From Hymenobacter volaticus (GTDB lineage: Bacteria; Bacteroidota; Bacteroidia; Cytophagales; Hymenobacteraceae): a stretch of 64,000 nt of DNA. Numbering within the stretch: the first letter of the stretch is position 1; every line of letters begins with the position of its first letter. The notes under the pieces were generated by a model. That model saw nothing but the letters and a program-made list of their open reading frames with translations, did no database searches and was not told the DNA's origin. Below are positions 45,344 to 56,229 of the stretch, piece by piece. A program made the position numbers and the translations under genes. The DNA is taken from contig NZ_CP095061.1 in assembly GCF_022921055.1 (NCBI RefSeq), forward strand, positions 845,501 through 909,500, read 5' to 3'.

Positions 45344-48300
45344 TTAGTGATCAGCTAACACAATACCCTCCTGTACTTGATGGTGCACCAAGCTGCCGGC
45401 TGCTTTTTTCAGCGTGGCAGACCGGCTCCATTCCTGCATCTGGGCTTGCACCTCATCCGGTACTGCTTGCCGGGTGCGGCCTTGCACATCAGAGTACGCT
45501 TCGATGAGCTTGCGAGTGTTGCGAAGCGGCGTGGTGGGCAAGTACGGTAGCAGCGTATCCAGTATCTGACGCAGGGCATCATCGGTGGCCGGACTAACCG
45601 CACGTGCCTGCGCTAAAGTGTCGGTTAGGCGCTGTATGGGCACAAATTCGGCGGCGAGCAGCTTGCCTAGTGCCGCCCCCAGAACTGTAGGCACCACGCG
45701 GCCCGTCGGCACCGCCGACAGCAACACTTCCAGCGCAAGCGCCCTGCAAAGGGGGCTTGGTGCGTGAGGCCTATGGCTAGCAGCGCGGAAGTAGTTTCGT
45801 TGAAGCACAGGCCGGCACCGAGCAGCGAGTTCAACACCTGTTGCATAATGGCCCGCCCCTCCTGGCCGTCGGTGCGGCAGGCGGTACGCAGTACGTGCCA
45901 GTACAGCGGATCGGGGTTGTTGGGCAGCATCGTAAGCAAAAACGGCAAATCAGGCTCCAGCGCCCAGATATTGTAGTGTTCTTTGCGCTTAAGCTGTGCG
46001 TGCAAAGAATACAGGAGCAAAGGCGAAGGTGGCATCTCGCCTTCGTGAAGAGTGGGTACACATAACTCCTGCCACAGTTGCGTCACCTGAGGCCGCTCTG
46101 TGTTCCACGTTTGCCAATACGTGTGCGACTTCTGCTTGAATCCCCAACCTGGCTGCCAAGGCGCCGCCAGCCCCGGATAATCAGCCAGCGGGCGTAGCTC
46201 TTCCAGTGGCGCATAGGGGTGGCGGGTGCGCGCGGCTACTGCCCATAGCCAAGGCAGTGCCTCAAGCAAAGGAATGGGCGCGCTGCTCGGCCGAAAAGGG
46301 ATAAGCCTGCTGAGCCGTTCCGTGAAAACTTTCACCAATGATTTGTTGGTAGCCAAGGGCGGAAGTGGGGCAGCTTCCGAGGCTGACGCCAGAAACCATT
46401 GCAGCAATTCGCGCAGCCCTGCGTGCTGGAGCTGCGGTAGCTGCTGCCGGGCCACGGCAGCATCGGCTTCTGCGCGAAAGGCAGTGCGAGCCAACGCCAA
46501 AGTTAGATCGGCGGAATCTGGCGTTTGATTTGCTGCTTGATAGCTGAGGAGCTTCTGCACCAGCACCGTAGGCGCTACCCAATAGGGGGCGTGGCTAGGC
46601 GTACTAATTTGGGGCAATGGTTTGGCAACGGTCCGTAGTTGATTTTCCACTGCTGATAGCCGCTGTTGCTCCACCCGTAGCAGCGGGTCGGGGCTACTGT
46701 ATTGATGGTCGGTGATGGATACTTGCGGTATTGCCTGGCGCGCAAAGCCGGTCGCCCAGCTAATCAGTAGCGCCTGCGTTAGCTCGCGCTGTCCGTTGCC
46801 ATTGGTGCTAAAGTCGTAGCGGAGCAAGGTCGCAGTCACTTCTTCCTCGGTTTTGTTTTTTAGAACCCAAGGCAGCGCCTGCTGCAAGTAAGGACGAAGT
46901 TGCAGCCTGTAGTTCTCAGGAAACTGATGCCGCAGCCGCAGTAGCCCGTCTAGCCACCGTTCCCAGGCCGTAGGGTTGTCGTATTGCAGCACTTGGGCAG
47001 TTAGAAACAGTAAATCGTGCCAATCACGCACCGGCGCTATTGCCGTGGCAGTAGAGATATCCGGCATGAACTCGGGTTGTGGCGCATAGGTAGTAGCGCT
47101 GCCATCGGCACTGGCCGCCGGGGCAGGTGCGGGCAGAAAAGGGGCGAGTAAATTGCGAGGTGCCGCAGCCAGCAAATCGGCATAGAGGCCGATGGAATCG
47201 GTTATTTCAGTGACTTTGGTGGCAGTTAGCAGAGGTTTCTTGGCCCCCAAAATCTTGGCTAGCAGCTTAGCGGCCCGTTCCTGTACGGCAGCGTCGGCGT
47301 TGGCCAGAGCCGAGGAAGTTAATTGAGCAAGGGTAGGGGCGAGGGCTGGCTCTCGTTTCAGCAGTTTTTCAAACGTGCCAAGAAGCGTGCGAAGCGCAAT
47401 TTTTAGGTCCTGGCGCATCATGAGGCCTTCGGCGTAAAGCAAGAGCGGCGCTGACTCGAAACCAGCTTCCGTCCAAAGGTCCTTGAGCTGATCGAGCGCG
47501 AAGTTGACCACTTGTGGCAGCGGATGCGCTAGTAATTCCATTAGTTCACTTTGCCGCGTCAGTCGTTCTGTTTTCGTTGGTTTCAGGGCCACAAACAGGT
47601 TCTTGAACCAGGTCAGGAGTGGACGGCGGAAGTCGCGGCGCAGTGCTAACAAGCAACGCGTCAGTAAGTCGGTGCGGTCGAGGTGGGTAGAGGCAACTAA
47701 CCCTAGCAAAATATCTGTCCATTGCACCACTTGCGGCGGGTGCGCTTCGCTCCAAGTATGCCAGTTCATTGGCGCGGCGAGTTTCCACTTTCTAATGGTC
47801 ATTCTCGGTTGCACATGGGCATACACTCCGTCAATATTGGTATCGAAATCGAAGATCAATGGTAAGTCCCGAGTTAATAAGACGGTATCGGCTTGTAGCT
47901 TTTGGGTTATATCCTCCAACGCATTAACTGGAACCGGCTCCATATCGCTCAGTTCTGTGGCTAGCACATGCAGCAAACCTGGCAAAGCGGTAGCAAACAG
48001 CCGAGGGTTGTACTCAAGCAATTGCCGATTTTCCAGCTCGCGCAGGAACGCGTAGTCTGGTCGGCTCCATGGGTTGCGCTCCGACGCTTGCACAAAAAGG
48101 TCGCCCAACCAATCGGGCCGTGCGTGTTCGAGCACCGTCCAGAAGAAAGCCGTGTACTTCTTGCTTAGCTGGTCGAGTTGAAAACTTGGGCTGAGGGCTT
48201 CCCTGCGAGAATAAGTTTTCAAAGCGGTTAGCTGCAGCATCATTCGTTGTTCAGGGGTACCAACGGTGCCCCAACTGCCCGAGGTGAGCTGTTGAAATTG

Positions 48301-48444
48301 ATCTAGCTCTCTTTTCAAGCTTTTAGCCTTTTTCCGGACAGCTACTATTTCGGTTTTAGGCAGCTCTAGTAGGAAATTAACTAGCTCAGCAGCGTTTTGG
48401 TGGCGGATAATGTGCTCGAATGTGTCGACGGCGGTAGTAGCCAT
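45344..48444 (-). CDS. DUF6493 family protein (frameshifted as sequenced)
   Basis: Restored length is about 1033 residues, a large cytosolic all-helical protein likely built of HEAT-like repeats (LLAHPLPQVVNFALDQLKDL; LTSSALANADAAVQERAAKL; LLSYQAANQTPDSADLTLAL). It begins TAVDTFEHIIRHQNAAELVN and resembles DUF6493 proteins, which are often found next to SWIM zinc-finger proteins, as here (the SWIM gene lies 56 bases upstream on the same strand). The frame breaks at the G5 run at 45751-45755: upstream ends GLTHQAP, and the other frame continues LCRALALEVLLSAVPTGRVV; one added base joins them. Its action is unknown. The family assignment is from memory of sequence style, so moderate confidence. 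Confidence 0.68.
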
Positions 48445-48500
48445 GGAATGGATGATTGAATAACGAGGAATAGAAAACCAGTCGGCGAAGCGCCTACCTA

Positions 48501-49844
48501 TTAGCGTGCAAAGCGCATTCGCGCCGCCAGAATATGCTTACAAGGGCCACGCTGGCCTTGCTGACCGCTAAACCAAGAGCAGGTGCAGCGCGCATCCTCG
48601 CTGCCGCCTACTACCACCGTGTGCCACACGCCCGTGCCGCGCACCCGCACTTCCGTACGGCCACCGGCGCCTACACCTATTAACTGGACATCATCGGCAG
48701 CTTCGAGCAGGGCCCGCGCATTTTTTAGGCGCGGATTCAGGCTCACAATGCGGCCCATTTTGAAGGGTAAACGGCGGTAGAAGTGCTGATTGTCGGCGAG
48801 GTCGAAGCCAAGCAGGCCCATCGCCGAGAGGCTGGCGCAGAGCCGGTCCACGGTGTGAGGGGCCAAGTCGTTTTCGAGAGCAAACACGCTCGGATTAAAC
48901 ACTTCATTGCCCCGGAACAGCCGGTTGGCACCCACCACCCACTCGGCAGGCAGCTCCTCCATCAAGGTATCGAGCTGGTTGCCTTCGCCGGAAAAACCGC
49001 GCCACACATCTGCCGACAACGCCAGCAGAAATCGTTGCCCGCCGCCAAGCTCCAGCACAAAAGCCGAAGACTGCTCGTCGGGAGTGGCAAACACTCGTAC
49101 CGCCTCACAAAGCGGCAGCAACCCCTCGAGCAGCCGCAACCGATGCCCGCCGCCTATGCGCACGGCACCCGCACTCGGCACGGGCGAGAAGCTTGGGCGC
49201 GGACCGCGCAACACCAGAAAGTAATCGGTTTTGGCGGCGCCAGCGGGCAGGCTTTGCATCAGTTGCATGGCTTGCACGCGGGTGAGGCGCTGCTTTTCTT
49301 CCATGAGAGCCAAGTATGCCTGCACACTGGTTAATCCCTTAATCCAGCGTTCTGGCAACGCCACTTTGCGTTCCACCACCTTGCCAGCAGCCCGTTCTAA
49401 CGTCACTTCTTTCTCGCCTACCGATAAAAGCACGGGCTCGGTGCGCGCAATGCGAGCCAGGGCATTTACCATCGGTTCGTTGAAATCAACGTTGGTGGTG
49501 CCACTGCTCAAAAACTCGCCATCCAGCGCCTCCGAGTTCAGGTCGAGGCGGGCATAGACCCCGTTGCACGACGAAAACGACTCGAAGCGTAGCTGCCCCG
49601 CGCCGGCTGTCACAATAGGGTCGCGGAGGGCGGCGCTTTGCGGCACGAACCGGGAGGCTACCACTTTGGCCAGGGTGCTCAAGCTCCGGGCGGCCAACCA
49701 GGAGTCGCGCAGACGACCCCAAAAAAAGCAGGAGGTGCCGGTGGTGGTTTGCTCTTCAGCGAAAGCCGAAAGAAGCAGGGCGTTGCCCTCGGGGCGAGCT
49801 TCTAGCGCGGAAGGCCGCGCATACGCGTAGGCGAAATCAGACAT
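48501..49844 (-). CDS. SWIM zinc finger family protein
   Basis: A 447-residue protein. The C-terminus carries a SWIM motif, C-x-C-xn-C-x-H, in CTCSWFSGQQGQRGPCKHIL, which binds zinc and contacts nucleic acid or protein. The rest is a mixed alpha/beta body without a named domain; KQRLTRVQAMQLMQSLPAGA and the late RPSPSFSP-like SFSPVPSAGAVRIGGGH region are seen in this family. SWIM proteins of this size accompany DUF6493, DUF5691 or DUF4132 giant helical proteins, and in other bacteria also MoxR ATPases and VWA proteins (for example yehL-M-P-Q of E. coli). Only the two-gene version is present here. First gene of the pair. Confidence 0.8.
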   Translation of the reverse strand: MSDFAYAYARPSALEARPEGNALLLSAFAEEQTTTGTSCFFWGRLRDSWLAARSLSTLAKVVASRFVPQSAALRDPIVTAGAGQLRFESFSSCNGVYARLDLNSEALDGEFLSSGTTNVDFNEPMVNALARIARTEPVLLSVGEKEVTLERAAGKVVERKVALPERWIKGLTSVQAYLALMEEKQRLTRVQAMQLMQSLPAGAAKTDYFLVLRGPRPSFSPVPSAGAVRIGGGHRLRLLEGLLPLCEAVRVFATPDEQSSAFVLELGGGQRFLLALSADVWRGFSGEGNQLDTLMEELPAEWVVGANRLFRGNEVFNPSVFALENDLAPHTVDRLCASLSAMGLLGFDLADNQHFYRRLPFKMGRIVSLNPRLKNARALLEAADDVQLIGVGAGGRTEVRVRGTGVWHTVVVGGSEDARCTCSWFSGQQGQRGPCKHILAARMRFAR

Positions 49845-49887
49845 AACTATATAGCGTAGGTTTCAGGCTCTAAATAAGGTTAATATT

Positions 49888-49902
49888 ATTAGTAATACTA
49901 AT
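49888..49902. promoter_or_regulatory. Palindrome upstream of the SWIM-DUF6493 pair, possible operator
   Basis: ATTAGT and ACTAAT arms around AAT, 44 bases before the SWIM start in an AT-rich tract where the promoter is expected. A regulatory role is inference from position. Confidence 0.35.
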
Positions 49903-50293
49903 TTATTTAGTAGAAAATATTAACAGTAGTTATACATTTATGCTAATCAAGTTAGTTGAGAAATGCATGCTTTAGTCCGGCATAGTTACATGAATATGAT
50001 ATTGCTAAAAGCTGATTATTATGATAGAATGCACTGATTTAAGGTTTTGGCGATAATAGACAGAATGGGCATGCAGTAGCGCTAACCGAATGACGTTTTC
50101 GGTTTAGTTAAAAAGGTCACACAGTTGAGGCCACGAAGACTATGGCCTGTCTGGCTAAAGAAATTAGGAGAAGTAATGAGTTTGCCTAATACTGTGTAAG
50201 GTGCGCTACCTGAACGGAATCAACTCTTGAGATATAGATATGCTTTGGCTTTGCGCTAAAGGCAAGAGGGCGGTAGCTCAGTAAAGGGCAAAA

Positions 50294-50333
50294 AAAGAAC
50301 GTCAGCCCCAAATAATTGGGACTGACGTTCTTT
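50294..50333 (-). terminator. Intrinsic terminator of the second RND operon
   Basis: Arms AAAGAACGTCAG and complement with an inner CCC/GGG pair; on the minus strand it is followed by a T-run (complement of A7). It lies 20 bases after the permease stop. Confidence 0.8.
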
Positions 50334-50353
50334 AAAAGCTTCAGAGGAATAGG

Positions 50354-53300
50354 CTACGCCGGAGTTGGATACTGGCCTTCACCAGCCGGCTTTTCGGGGC
50401 CATGGCCACCGTGTTCTTCGTCGGGCTTGTAGTTGGCTTCCAACTCTGCCAACTTCTCCTTGCCATAGGCGAAGCGCGTGATGATAACATACAGCACGGG
50501 CACAATGAAGATAGCTAGCAGGGTAGCGGAAAGCATACCACCGAGCACCGTCCAGCCAATAGTTTGGCGGCTTTGGGCACCAGCACCGGAAGCAAACACC
50601 AGCGGCAATACGCCCAAGATGAAGGCCAACGACGTCATGACGATGGGGCGCAAACGCAGCCGTACCGCTTCCAGGGTAGCATCAACCAGCGGCATACCCT
50701 TGTCCACCCGTTCCTTGGCGAATTCGATAATCAGAATGGCGTTTTTGGCCGACAAACCAATCAGCGTAATCAGACCGATCTGTGCGTACACGTTGTTGGT
50801 TAGCCTCGGGATGAGTGTAAGCGCTAGGATAGCGCCAAACGCGCCTACCGGCACAGCCAGCAGTACCGAAAACGGCACCGACCAACTCTCATACAGCGCG
50901 GCCAAAAACAAGAACACGAAGGCAATCGACAGAGCGAAGATGTATACCGTCTGTCCACCGGCTAACAGTTCCTCGCGGCTCAAGCCCGAAAATTCGAACC
51001 CGTAGCCTTGTGGTAACGCTTGCGCGGCCGTTTCCTGCAGTGCCTTGATGGCATCGCCGGAGCTGTAGCCGGGGGCGGGGTTACCGTTGATTTCGGCCGA
51101 GCGGAACAGGTTGTAGTGCGAGATAAGCGGCGCACTTTCCGTCCGCTTATAGGACGTGAGCGTGCTGAGCGGCACCATGCCCCGGCGCTGTTGCGCACGT
51201 AGTACTGACCGAGGTTGCTGATGTCGCCGCGGTACATAGAATCGGCTTGGGTCACGACGCGGAAGTTGCGGCCATACACCGTGAAGTCGTTGACGTAGGC
51301 GCTACCGAGGTAAGTGCGTAAGGCAGTGCCCACATCCGAAATCGAGACGCCAAGCTTCTTGGTTTTCTCCCGGTCGATGGTGAGCTGGTAGCCAGGCGTG
51401 TTGGCGGTGAAGAACGAAAACGAGCCTGCAATTTCGGGGCGCTTACGCAAGGCACCGAGGAAGTTTTGCAGCGTGGCGTCGAAGTTTCTGATGTCGCCGG
51501 CCGCTTCGCGCTCTTGCAGCACAAACGAGAAACCACCGGTGTTGCCGAGGCCCGGAATAGCAGGCGGCGAAATCACCACAATGTTGGCTTCCTTGAGGCG
51601 GCTCAGGCGTTTTTGCACAGTGGCAATCAGGCTCTGCAACTGCAACTCCTTGTCTTTGCGCTCTTCCCACGGCTCTAGCTGGCAAAACACCGTGCCGCTG
51701 TTTGATTTCGAGGAGAAGTTTACGGCGTTCAGGCCACCCAAACCAGCATAGTGGCGGATACCTTTTATCTGACTTAGCTCCTTCATAATCTCGTTCAGGG
51801 TGCTTACTGTCCGGCCCGTTGAGGAGGCTTCCGGCAAGTTGAACGTGACGATGATCCGGCCCTCGTCTTCGGTCGGGATAAAGCCGCCTGGCTTCTTGAT
51901 AAACATGAAGGCTGTGGCCGCTACAATAAGCACCAGGATAACTACCACGGATCGTGAGTGCTTGATGCCGCGGTGTACGCCGTTGCCATACTTGCCCGTT
52001 ACCTTATCAAACCAGGTGTTGAACTTGAAGAACAGCTTATCAATGCCACCTGATTTCTCGTCGCGCTTGTGGGGCTTCAGCAGCAACACGCACAAGGCTG
52101 GCGTGAGTGATAAGGCCACAAAAGCCGAAATCAGTACCGAAATAGCAATGGTAATGGCGAATTGCTGATACAGACGGCCAGTGATACCAGGAATGAAACC
52201 TACCGGCACGAATACGGCCGCCAAGATCAAGGCAATGGCAATTACGGGCGCCGAGATTTCACGCATGGCTTCCATCGTGGCGTCCATGGCACTCAAGCCC
52301 CGTTCGTTCATATTGTGCTCCACGGCTTCCACTACCACAATGGCGTCGTCGACCACAATACCGATGGCCAGCACGAAGCCGAACATGGTCAGCGTATTGA
52401 TAGTGAAGCCTAGCGGGATAAAGAAGATGAACGTACCCACGATGGAAACTGGAATAGCCAACACCGGAATCAGTGTGGAACGCCAGCTTTGTAGGAAGAT
52501 GAACACTACCACTACCACGAGCAGCAGGGCTTCCACCAGCGTGTGCAGCACTTCCTCAATGGAAACCTGCACCACCGAAGCAGCTTCGAAAGGCACCACA
52601 TAATCGAGGTCGGCGGGGAACTGCTTCTTCAGGTCCGCCATCGTCGCATTCACGTTCTCGAACGTTTCGAGGGCGTTGGCACCGGGTGCTTGGTAAACGA
52701 GCAGGTACGCCGCACGCTTGCCGTCCACGAACGAGTTGTTGCCGTAGTTGAACTTGCCGAGTTCCAGACGGGCCACATCCTTTAAGTACACCACCGAGTT
52801 GTCAGCGGGCTGCGTTTTCACCACGATGTTGCCGAATTCCTCGGTGGTGGTCAAACGGCCTTTCACGAACACAATGTATTCGAAGGTCTGGCCGGTTTGC
52901 TGCGGCGGAGCCCCAATGGAACCGGCCGCAATCTGCGCGTTCTGCTCTTGAATGGCGGCCGTAACTTCCTGCGCCGTTACGCCGAGCTGCGAGAGTTTGT
53001 CGGGGTTCAGCCACACGCGCATCGAGAAGTCGTCGGCGCGCGACACAATATCTCCCACGCCCTTGGTGCGCAGCAAAGCGTCCTTCACGAATACGTTGGC
53101 GTAGTTGTCGAGGAAGGTGGTGTTGTGCGTGCCTTTGGGCGCATACATGGCCACCAGCATCAGAATACTAGGGTTACGCTTGCGCACAATCAAACCCAAG
53201 CGCTGCACTTCCTGTGGCAGCGTGGGCTGAGCAATGCCCACGCGGTTTTGCACGTCGAGGGCGGCAATATTGATGTCAGTGCCGACCTCGAAGTTGACGG

Positions 53301-53574
53301 TCATGCTCATCTGCCCGTTGCTGGTGCTGTTGCTTTGCAAGTAGGTCATGCCGGGCGTACCGTTGACCTGCACTTCCACGGGCGTGGCAACAGTCTGCTC
53401 CACGGTTTGGGCATCGGCACCAGTGTAAGTGCCTGTCACCGAAACGGTAGGAGGGGTGATTTCTGGATATTGCCCAATGGGCAAATTCAGAATGGCCAGC
53501 GCCCCTACCAGCACGATTACCAGCGAACTGACAATGGCCGTGACGGGGCGCCTAATAAAGGTTTCTGCAATCAT
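50354..53574 (-). CDS. RND efflux permease, AcrB/MexB (HAE1) type (frameshifted as sequenced)
   Basis: Restored length is about 1073 residues, a drug-type RND pump. N-terminus MIAETFIRRPVTAIVSSLVI and LPIGQYPEITPPTVSVTG are HAE1-typical. Proton-relay residues are present: Asp pair in TM4 (IGIVVDDAIVVVEAVEHNM) and Lys in TM10 (IGLSAKNAILIIEFAKERV). The frame breaks at the C4 run at 51180-51183 (G4 on the coding strand): the upstream frame goes astray after YYVRNSAG, and the next should read GMVPLSTLTSYKRTE; one added base joins them. It is the last gene of an operon of outer-membrane factor, adaptor and pump. Likely substrates are hydrophobic antibiotics, dyes or bile salts. Confidence 0.9.
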
Positions 53575-53681
53575 GAGGAGTATCTCTGTTGGCGTATTGC
53601 CAAAGTGTACTTACTGCGTATTTGAAAAATTTACGTGGTCATGCTTGCCTCGGCGGGTGCCGGAGCGAGCATAACATTCAT

Positions 53682-54854
53682 TTATCGGGCGCCACCAGCG
53701 GCGGGTGCCCCGGTTCCAGCCTGGCCTTGGGCACCTGCCTGCGGAGGCGTGCCTGCCTGAATCTGGCCGCCGTCGCGCAGACGCTGCAAGCCTTCGGTTA
53801 CCACTTTGTCACCTTCTTTAATGCCTTCCATCACCACGATTTGGTCGCGTAAGCGCGGGCCTAGCTGCACTTTGCGCTGGTAGGCCTTGCTGCTGTCGCC
53901 AGCTACAAACACGAAGTTCTCGCCCATTTGCTCGACAATGGCTTTGTAGGGTATTACAATGCGGCGGCCCGACTGGCGGTTGAGCACGCGCAGCACAGTA
54001 CTCATACCGTCTTTGAGTTGGCGCTTAGGGTTATTGAATTGTATCCGAATCTGTACTGTACCGGTTCCTTGGGTAACACCCCGGTCAATGGCCAAGATCT
54101 TGCCGGGCTGCTGATATGCCGTACCATCGGGCAGTATCAGGCGAAACGTGGAATCGTTGCGGCCCGAAGCTTGGCGCTGCAACTCGGCAAAACGGCTCAA
54201 ATCCGCTTCCGTAATAACAAAGTCAACGCCCATGGGGTCCTCTGCGCTCATCGTGTTGAGCAGCGTAGTACCGGGACTGACCTGGGAACCTAGGCGTACC
54301 TGCGAAATGCCAATGCGGCCTGTGAAAGGCGCTTTCACCAGCGAGTAGTCGAGGTCGGTGCGAGCCAGGGCTACGCCGGCTTGCGCTTCGGCCACTTGGC
54401 TTTGAGCGGTAGCGTATGCCGTTTGCGCGTTATCCACGATTTGTCGAGCAATAGCGTCTTGCTTAGCCAGCCGCTCGTAGCGTTCCAGGTTTACCTGCGC
54501 GTTTTGCACAGTCGCCTGGGTGCTACGCAAGGCAGCCTGCGCCTGCTGGTAAGATGCCTGATAGCGGCGGCGGTCAATTTCGTAAAGAGTTTTGCCCTTA
54601 GGCACTACCTCGCCTTCCTTAAAGGAAATGTTGGTGATGAAGCCAGCCACTTGGCTGCGTAGCTCTACGTTGTTGATGGCCACGACGGTGGCCGGGTACT
54701 CGTCATAATAGACGGCGTCGGTGGTGCGGGCATCGACGAGTGTAACGGGCGTGGCTGGTGGCGGGCCCGCAGGTTTTTCGGCTTCTTTGTTACCGCAGCT
54801 CGTCCACGCCAACAGGCCCGTGGCATAGGACAGGGCAATCAGGGTCTTCTTCAT
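53682..54854 (-). CDS. RND efflux periplasmic adaptor, AcrA/MexA type lipoprotein
   Basis: A 390-residue adaptor; the signal LIALSYATGLLAW ends in a lipobox (WTSC), so it is anchored to the inner membrane. Lipoyl halves (VELRSQVAGFITNISFKEGE; VKAPFTGRIGISQVRLGSQV), a coiled-coil hairpin between (QASYQQAQAALRSTQATVQN), beta-barrel and membrane-proximal domains (VTQGTGTVQIRIQFNNP; GIKEGDKVVTEGLQRLRDG) are in the order of AcrA. The tail is Gly/Ala/Gln-rich. Lies 23 bases after the outer-membrane factor and 107 before the pump. Confidence 0.92.
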   Translation of the reverse strand: MKKTLIALSYATGLLAWTSCGNKEAEKPAGPPPATPVTLVDARTTDAVYYDEYPATVVAINNVELRSQVAGFITNISFKEGEVVPKGKTLYEIDRRRYQASYQQAQAALRSTQATVQNAQVNLERYERLAKQDAIARQIVDNAQTAYATAQSQVAEAQAGVALARTDLDYSLVKAPFTGRIGISQVRLGSQVSPGTTLLNTMSAEDPMGVDFVITEADLSRFAELQRQASGRNDSTFRLILPDGTAYQQPGKILAIDRGVTQGTGTVQIRIQFNNPKRQLKDGMSTVLRVLNRQSGRRIVIPYKAIVEQMGENFVFVAGDSSKAYQRKVQLGPRLRDQIVVMEGIKEGDKVVTEGLQRLRDGGQIQAGTPPQAGAQGQAGTGAPAAGGAR

Positions 54855-54877
54855 ATAAAACTAGGAGCAGCAAAAGC

Positions 54878-56229
54878 TTAGTAAGAGGTGGGCAGATTGC
54901 CCTGAGCGCGCAGCAAATCCACTTTGCTGCTCAGCACCTGAAACAAGGCGCTGTAATAGTTGAGCTGCGAAGTGCGCAGCGTGGTTTGGGCGATAATCAC
55001 GTCGAGGTAGGTTTTGATGCCTTCCCGGTACTGCAAATTCACCACCGAGTACACCTCCCGCGAGAGTTCGAGGTTGCGCTGGCCAACGAGGTAGTCGGCG
55101 TAGTTGCTCTTGTACGCCGACATGGCCTGCTCGAACTCGGTATTGATGCGGTTGCGAGTAGCAATAATATCTTGGTCGAGGCGCTGGTCCACCAGCCGCT
55201 CGCGGCGCAGGTTCTGCAACCGCCGCGTACCCTGGAAAATTGGCAGGGACAGCTGCAAGCCGGCGTAAGAGTTGGGGAAGCGCCGACTATACAAGTCGCT
55301 AAAATTGTTGTTTTGGAACACCGCGTTGTAGTTGCCGAACGCCGAGAGCGAGGGCAGGAAGCCTAAGCGGTAGTAGCTGATCTGCGCTTCTTGCAAGGCC
55401 TTCTGCGTTTGCAGGCGCTGCACCTCGATGCGGTTGGCCGGCTCCAACGTCACGGTGGTATCGACGGCGGCATCGCGCATCAGCCGAATCGTGTCGTATT
55501 GGAGCACGAGAGGTTGCGCGCCAGTCAGGCCCATCAGCTCCTTCAGATAAGCCGATTTGGCATTGATGGCTTCCACGGCCCGTTTCCGGTCTACAATCGA
55601 ATTGTTGAGCAGAATCTCAGCCTGCTTGAAGTCGGTCTTATCGACGATGCCGGCCTCATAACGGGCCCGAGCATCCTGCAAACTGCGCTGCAACCGAACG
55701 ATGTCTTCCTTCAGTACATCGAGCTGGCGCTGAGAAAGCAATACGTCGTAGAAAGCCTTGCTCACATCCGTCACCACATCAATGCGGACGCCTACCGTGT
55801 TCTGTTGGTAGAACTGGCGCGAGGGCCGAGCCGAGCGCAAAGCCAACCGGACATCGTTGTTGTAGAGCGCCTGCGTCGCCGATAGCGCCACGGTCGAGGT
55901 GTTCTTCAGGCCAATCTGGCGAGGAACGCTAATCCCATCGGCGTTGGGGAAGACGGTATAAGGCAACTGAAAATAGTGCTGGCCGGTGGCATTGAGCCCC
56001 ACCTGCGGCAGCCAGCCCGAGAGGCCGATGCGGATGGTGGCCTCGTTGGTTTCTTCGTCGATGCGGGCCTGGCGTAGTACGGGCTGATTTTGCAGCGCGT
56101 ACTGCAAGCATTGCTCGAGCGTAAGTTGGCCGTTGGGGAAGGAGGAGTGGGGGACTGAGCCTGAAGCCACATGGGGGCAAGCAGGAGGATACCAAGCAGA
56201 AGCCGGTGCATCCGTGTCATTTGTTTCAT
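54878..56229 (-). CDS. TolC family outer-membrane factor (frameshifted as sequenced)
   Basis: Restored length is about 450 residues. The signal peptide HRLLLGILLLAPMWLQAQ lies in one frame (ATG at 56229) and the mature protein in another; the break is at the G5 run at 56150-56154. One added base gives QAQSPHSSFPNGQLTLEQCL, joining smoothly to the first TolC helix (QYALQNQPVLRQARID). Two outer-membrane efflux halves follow, with DVSKAFYDVLLSQRQLDVLK and SLPIFQGTRRLQNLRRERLV. It is first in the RND operon with the adaptor and the pump after it. Confidence 0.88.

Larger units (their letters stand above)
49845..50353. other. Intergenic region, 509 bp, AT-rich
   Basis: Noncoding stretch upstream of the SWIM gene. 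A 15-bp palindrome ATTAGT-AAT-ACTAAT is at 49888-49902 and a terminator at 50294-50333 belongs to the RND operon. I see no gene or RNA structure in the middle. Confidence 0.5.

Noticed and set aside
52897..53625. 242-codon plus-strand ORF over the second RND permease
   Set aside because: His/Gly/Val-rich antisense shadow; pump sequence on the minus strand is clear.
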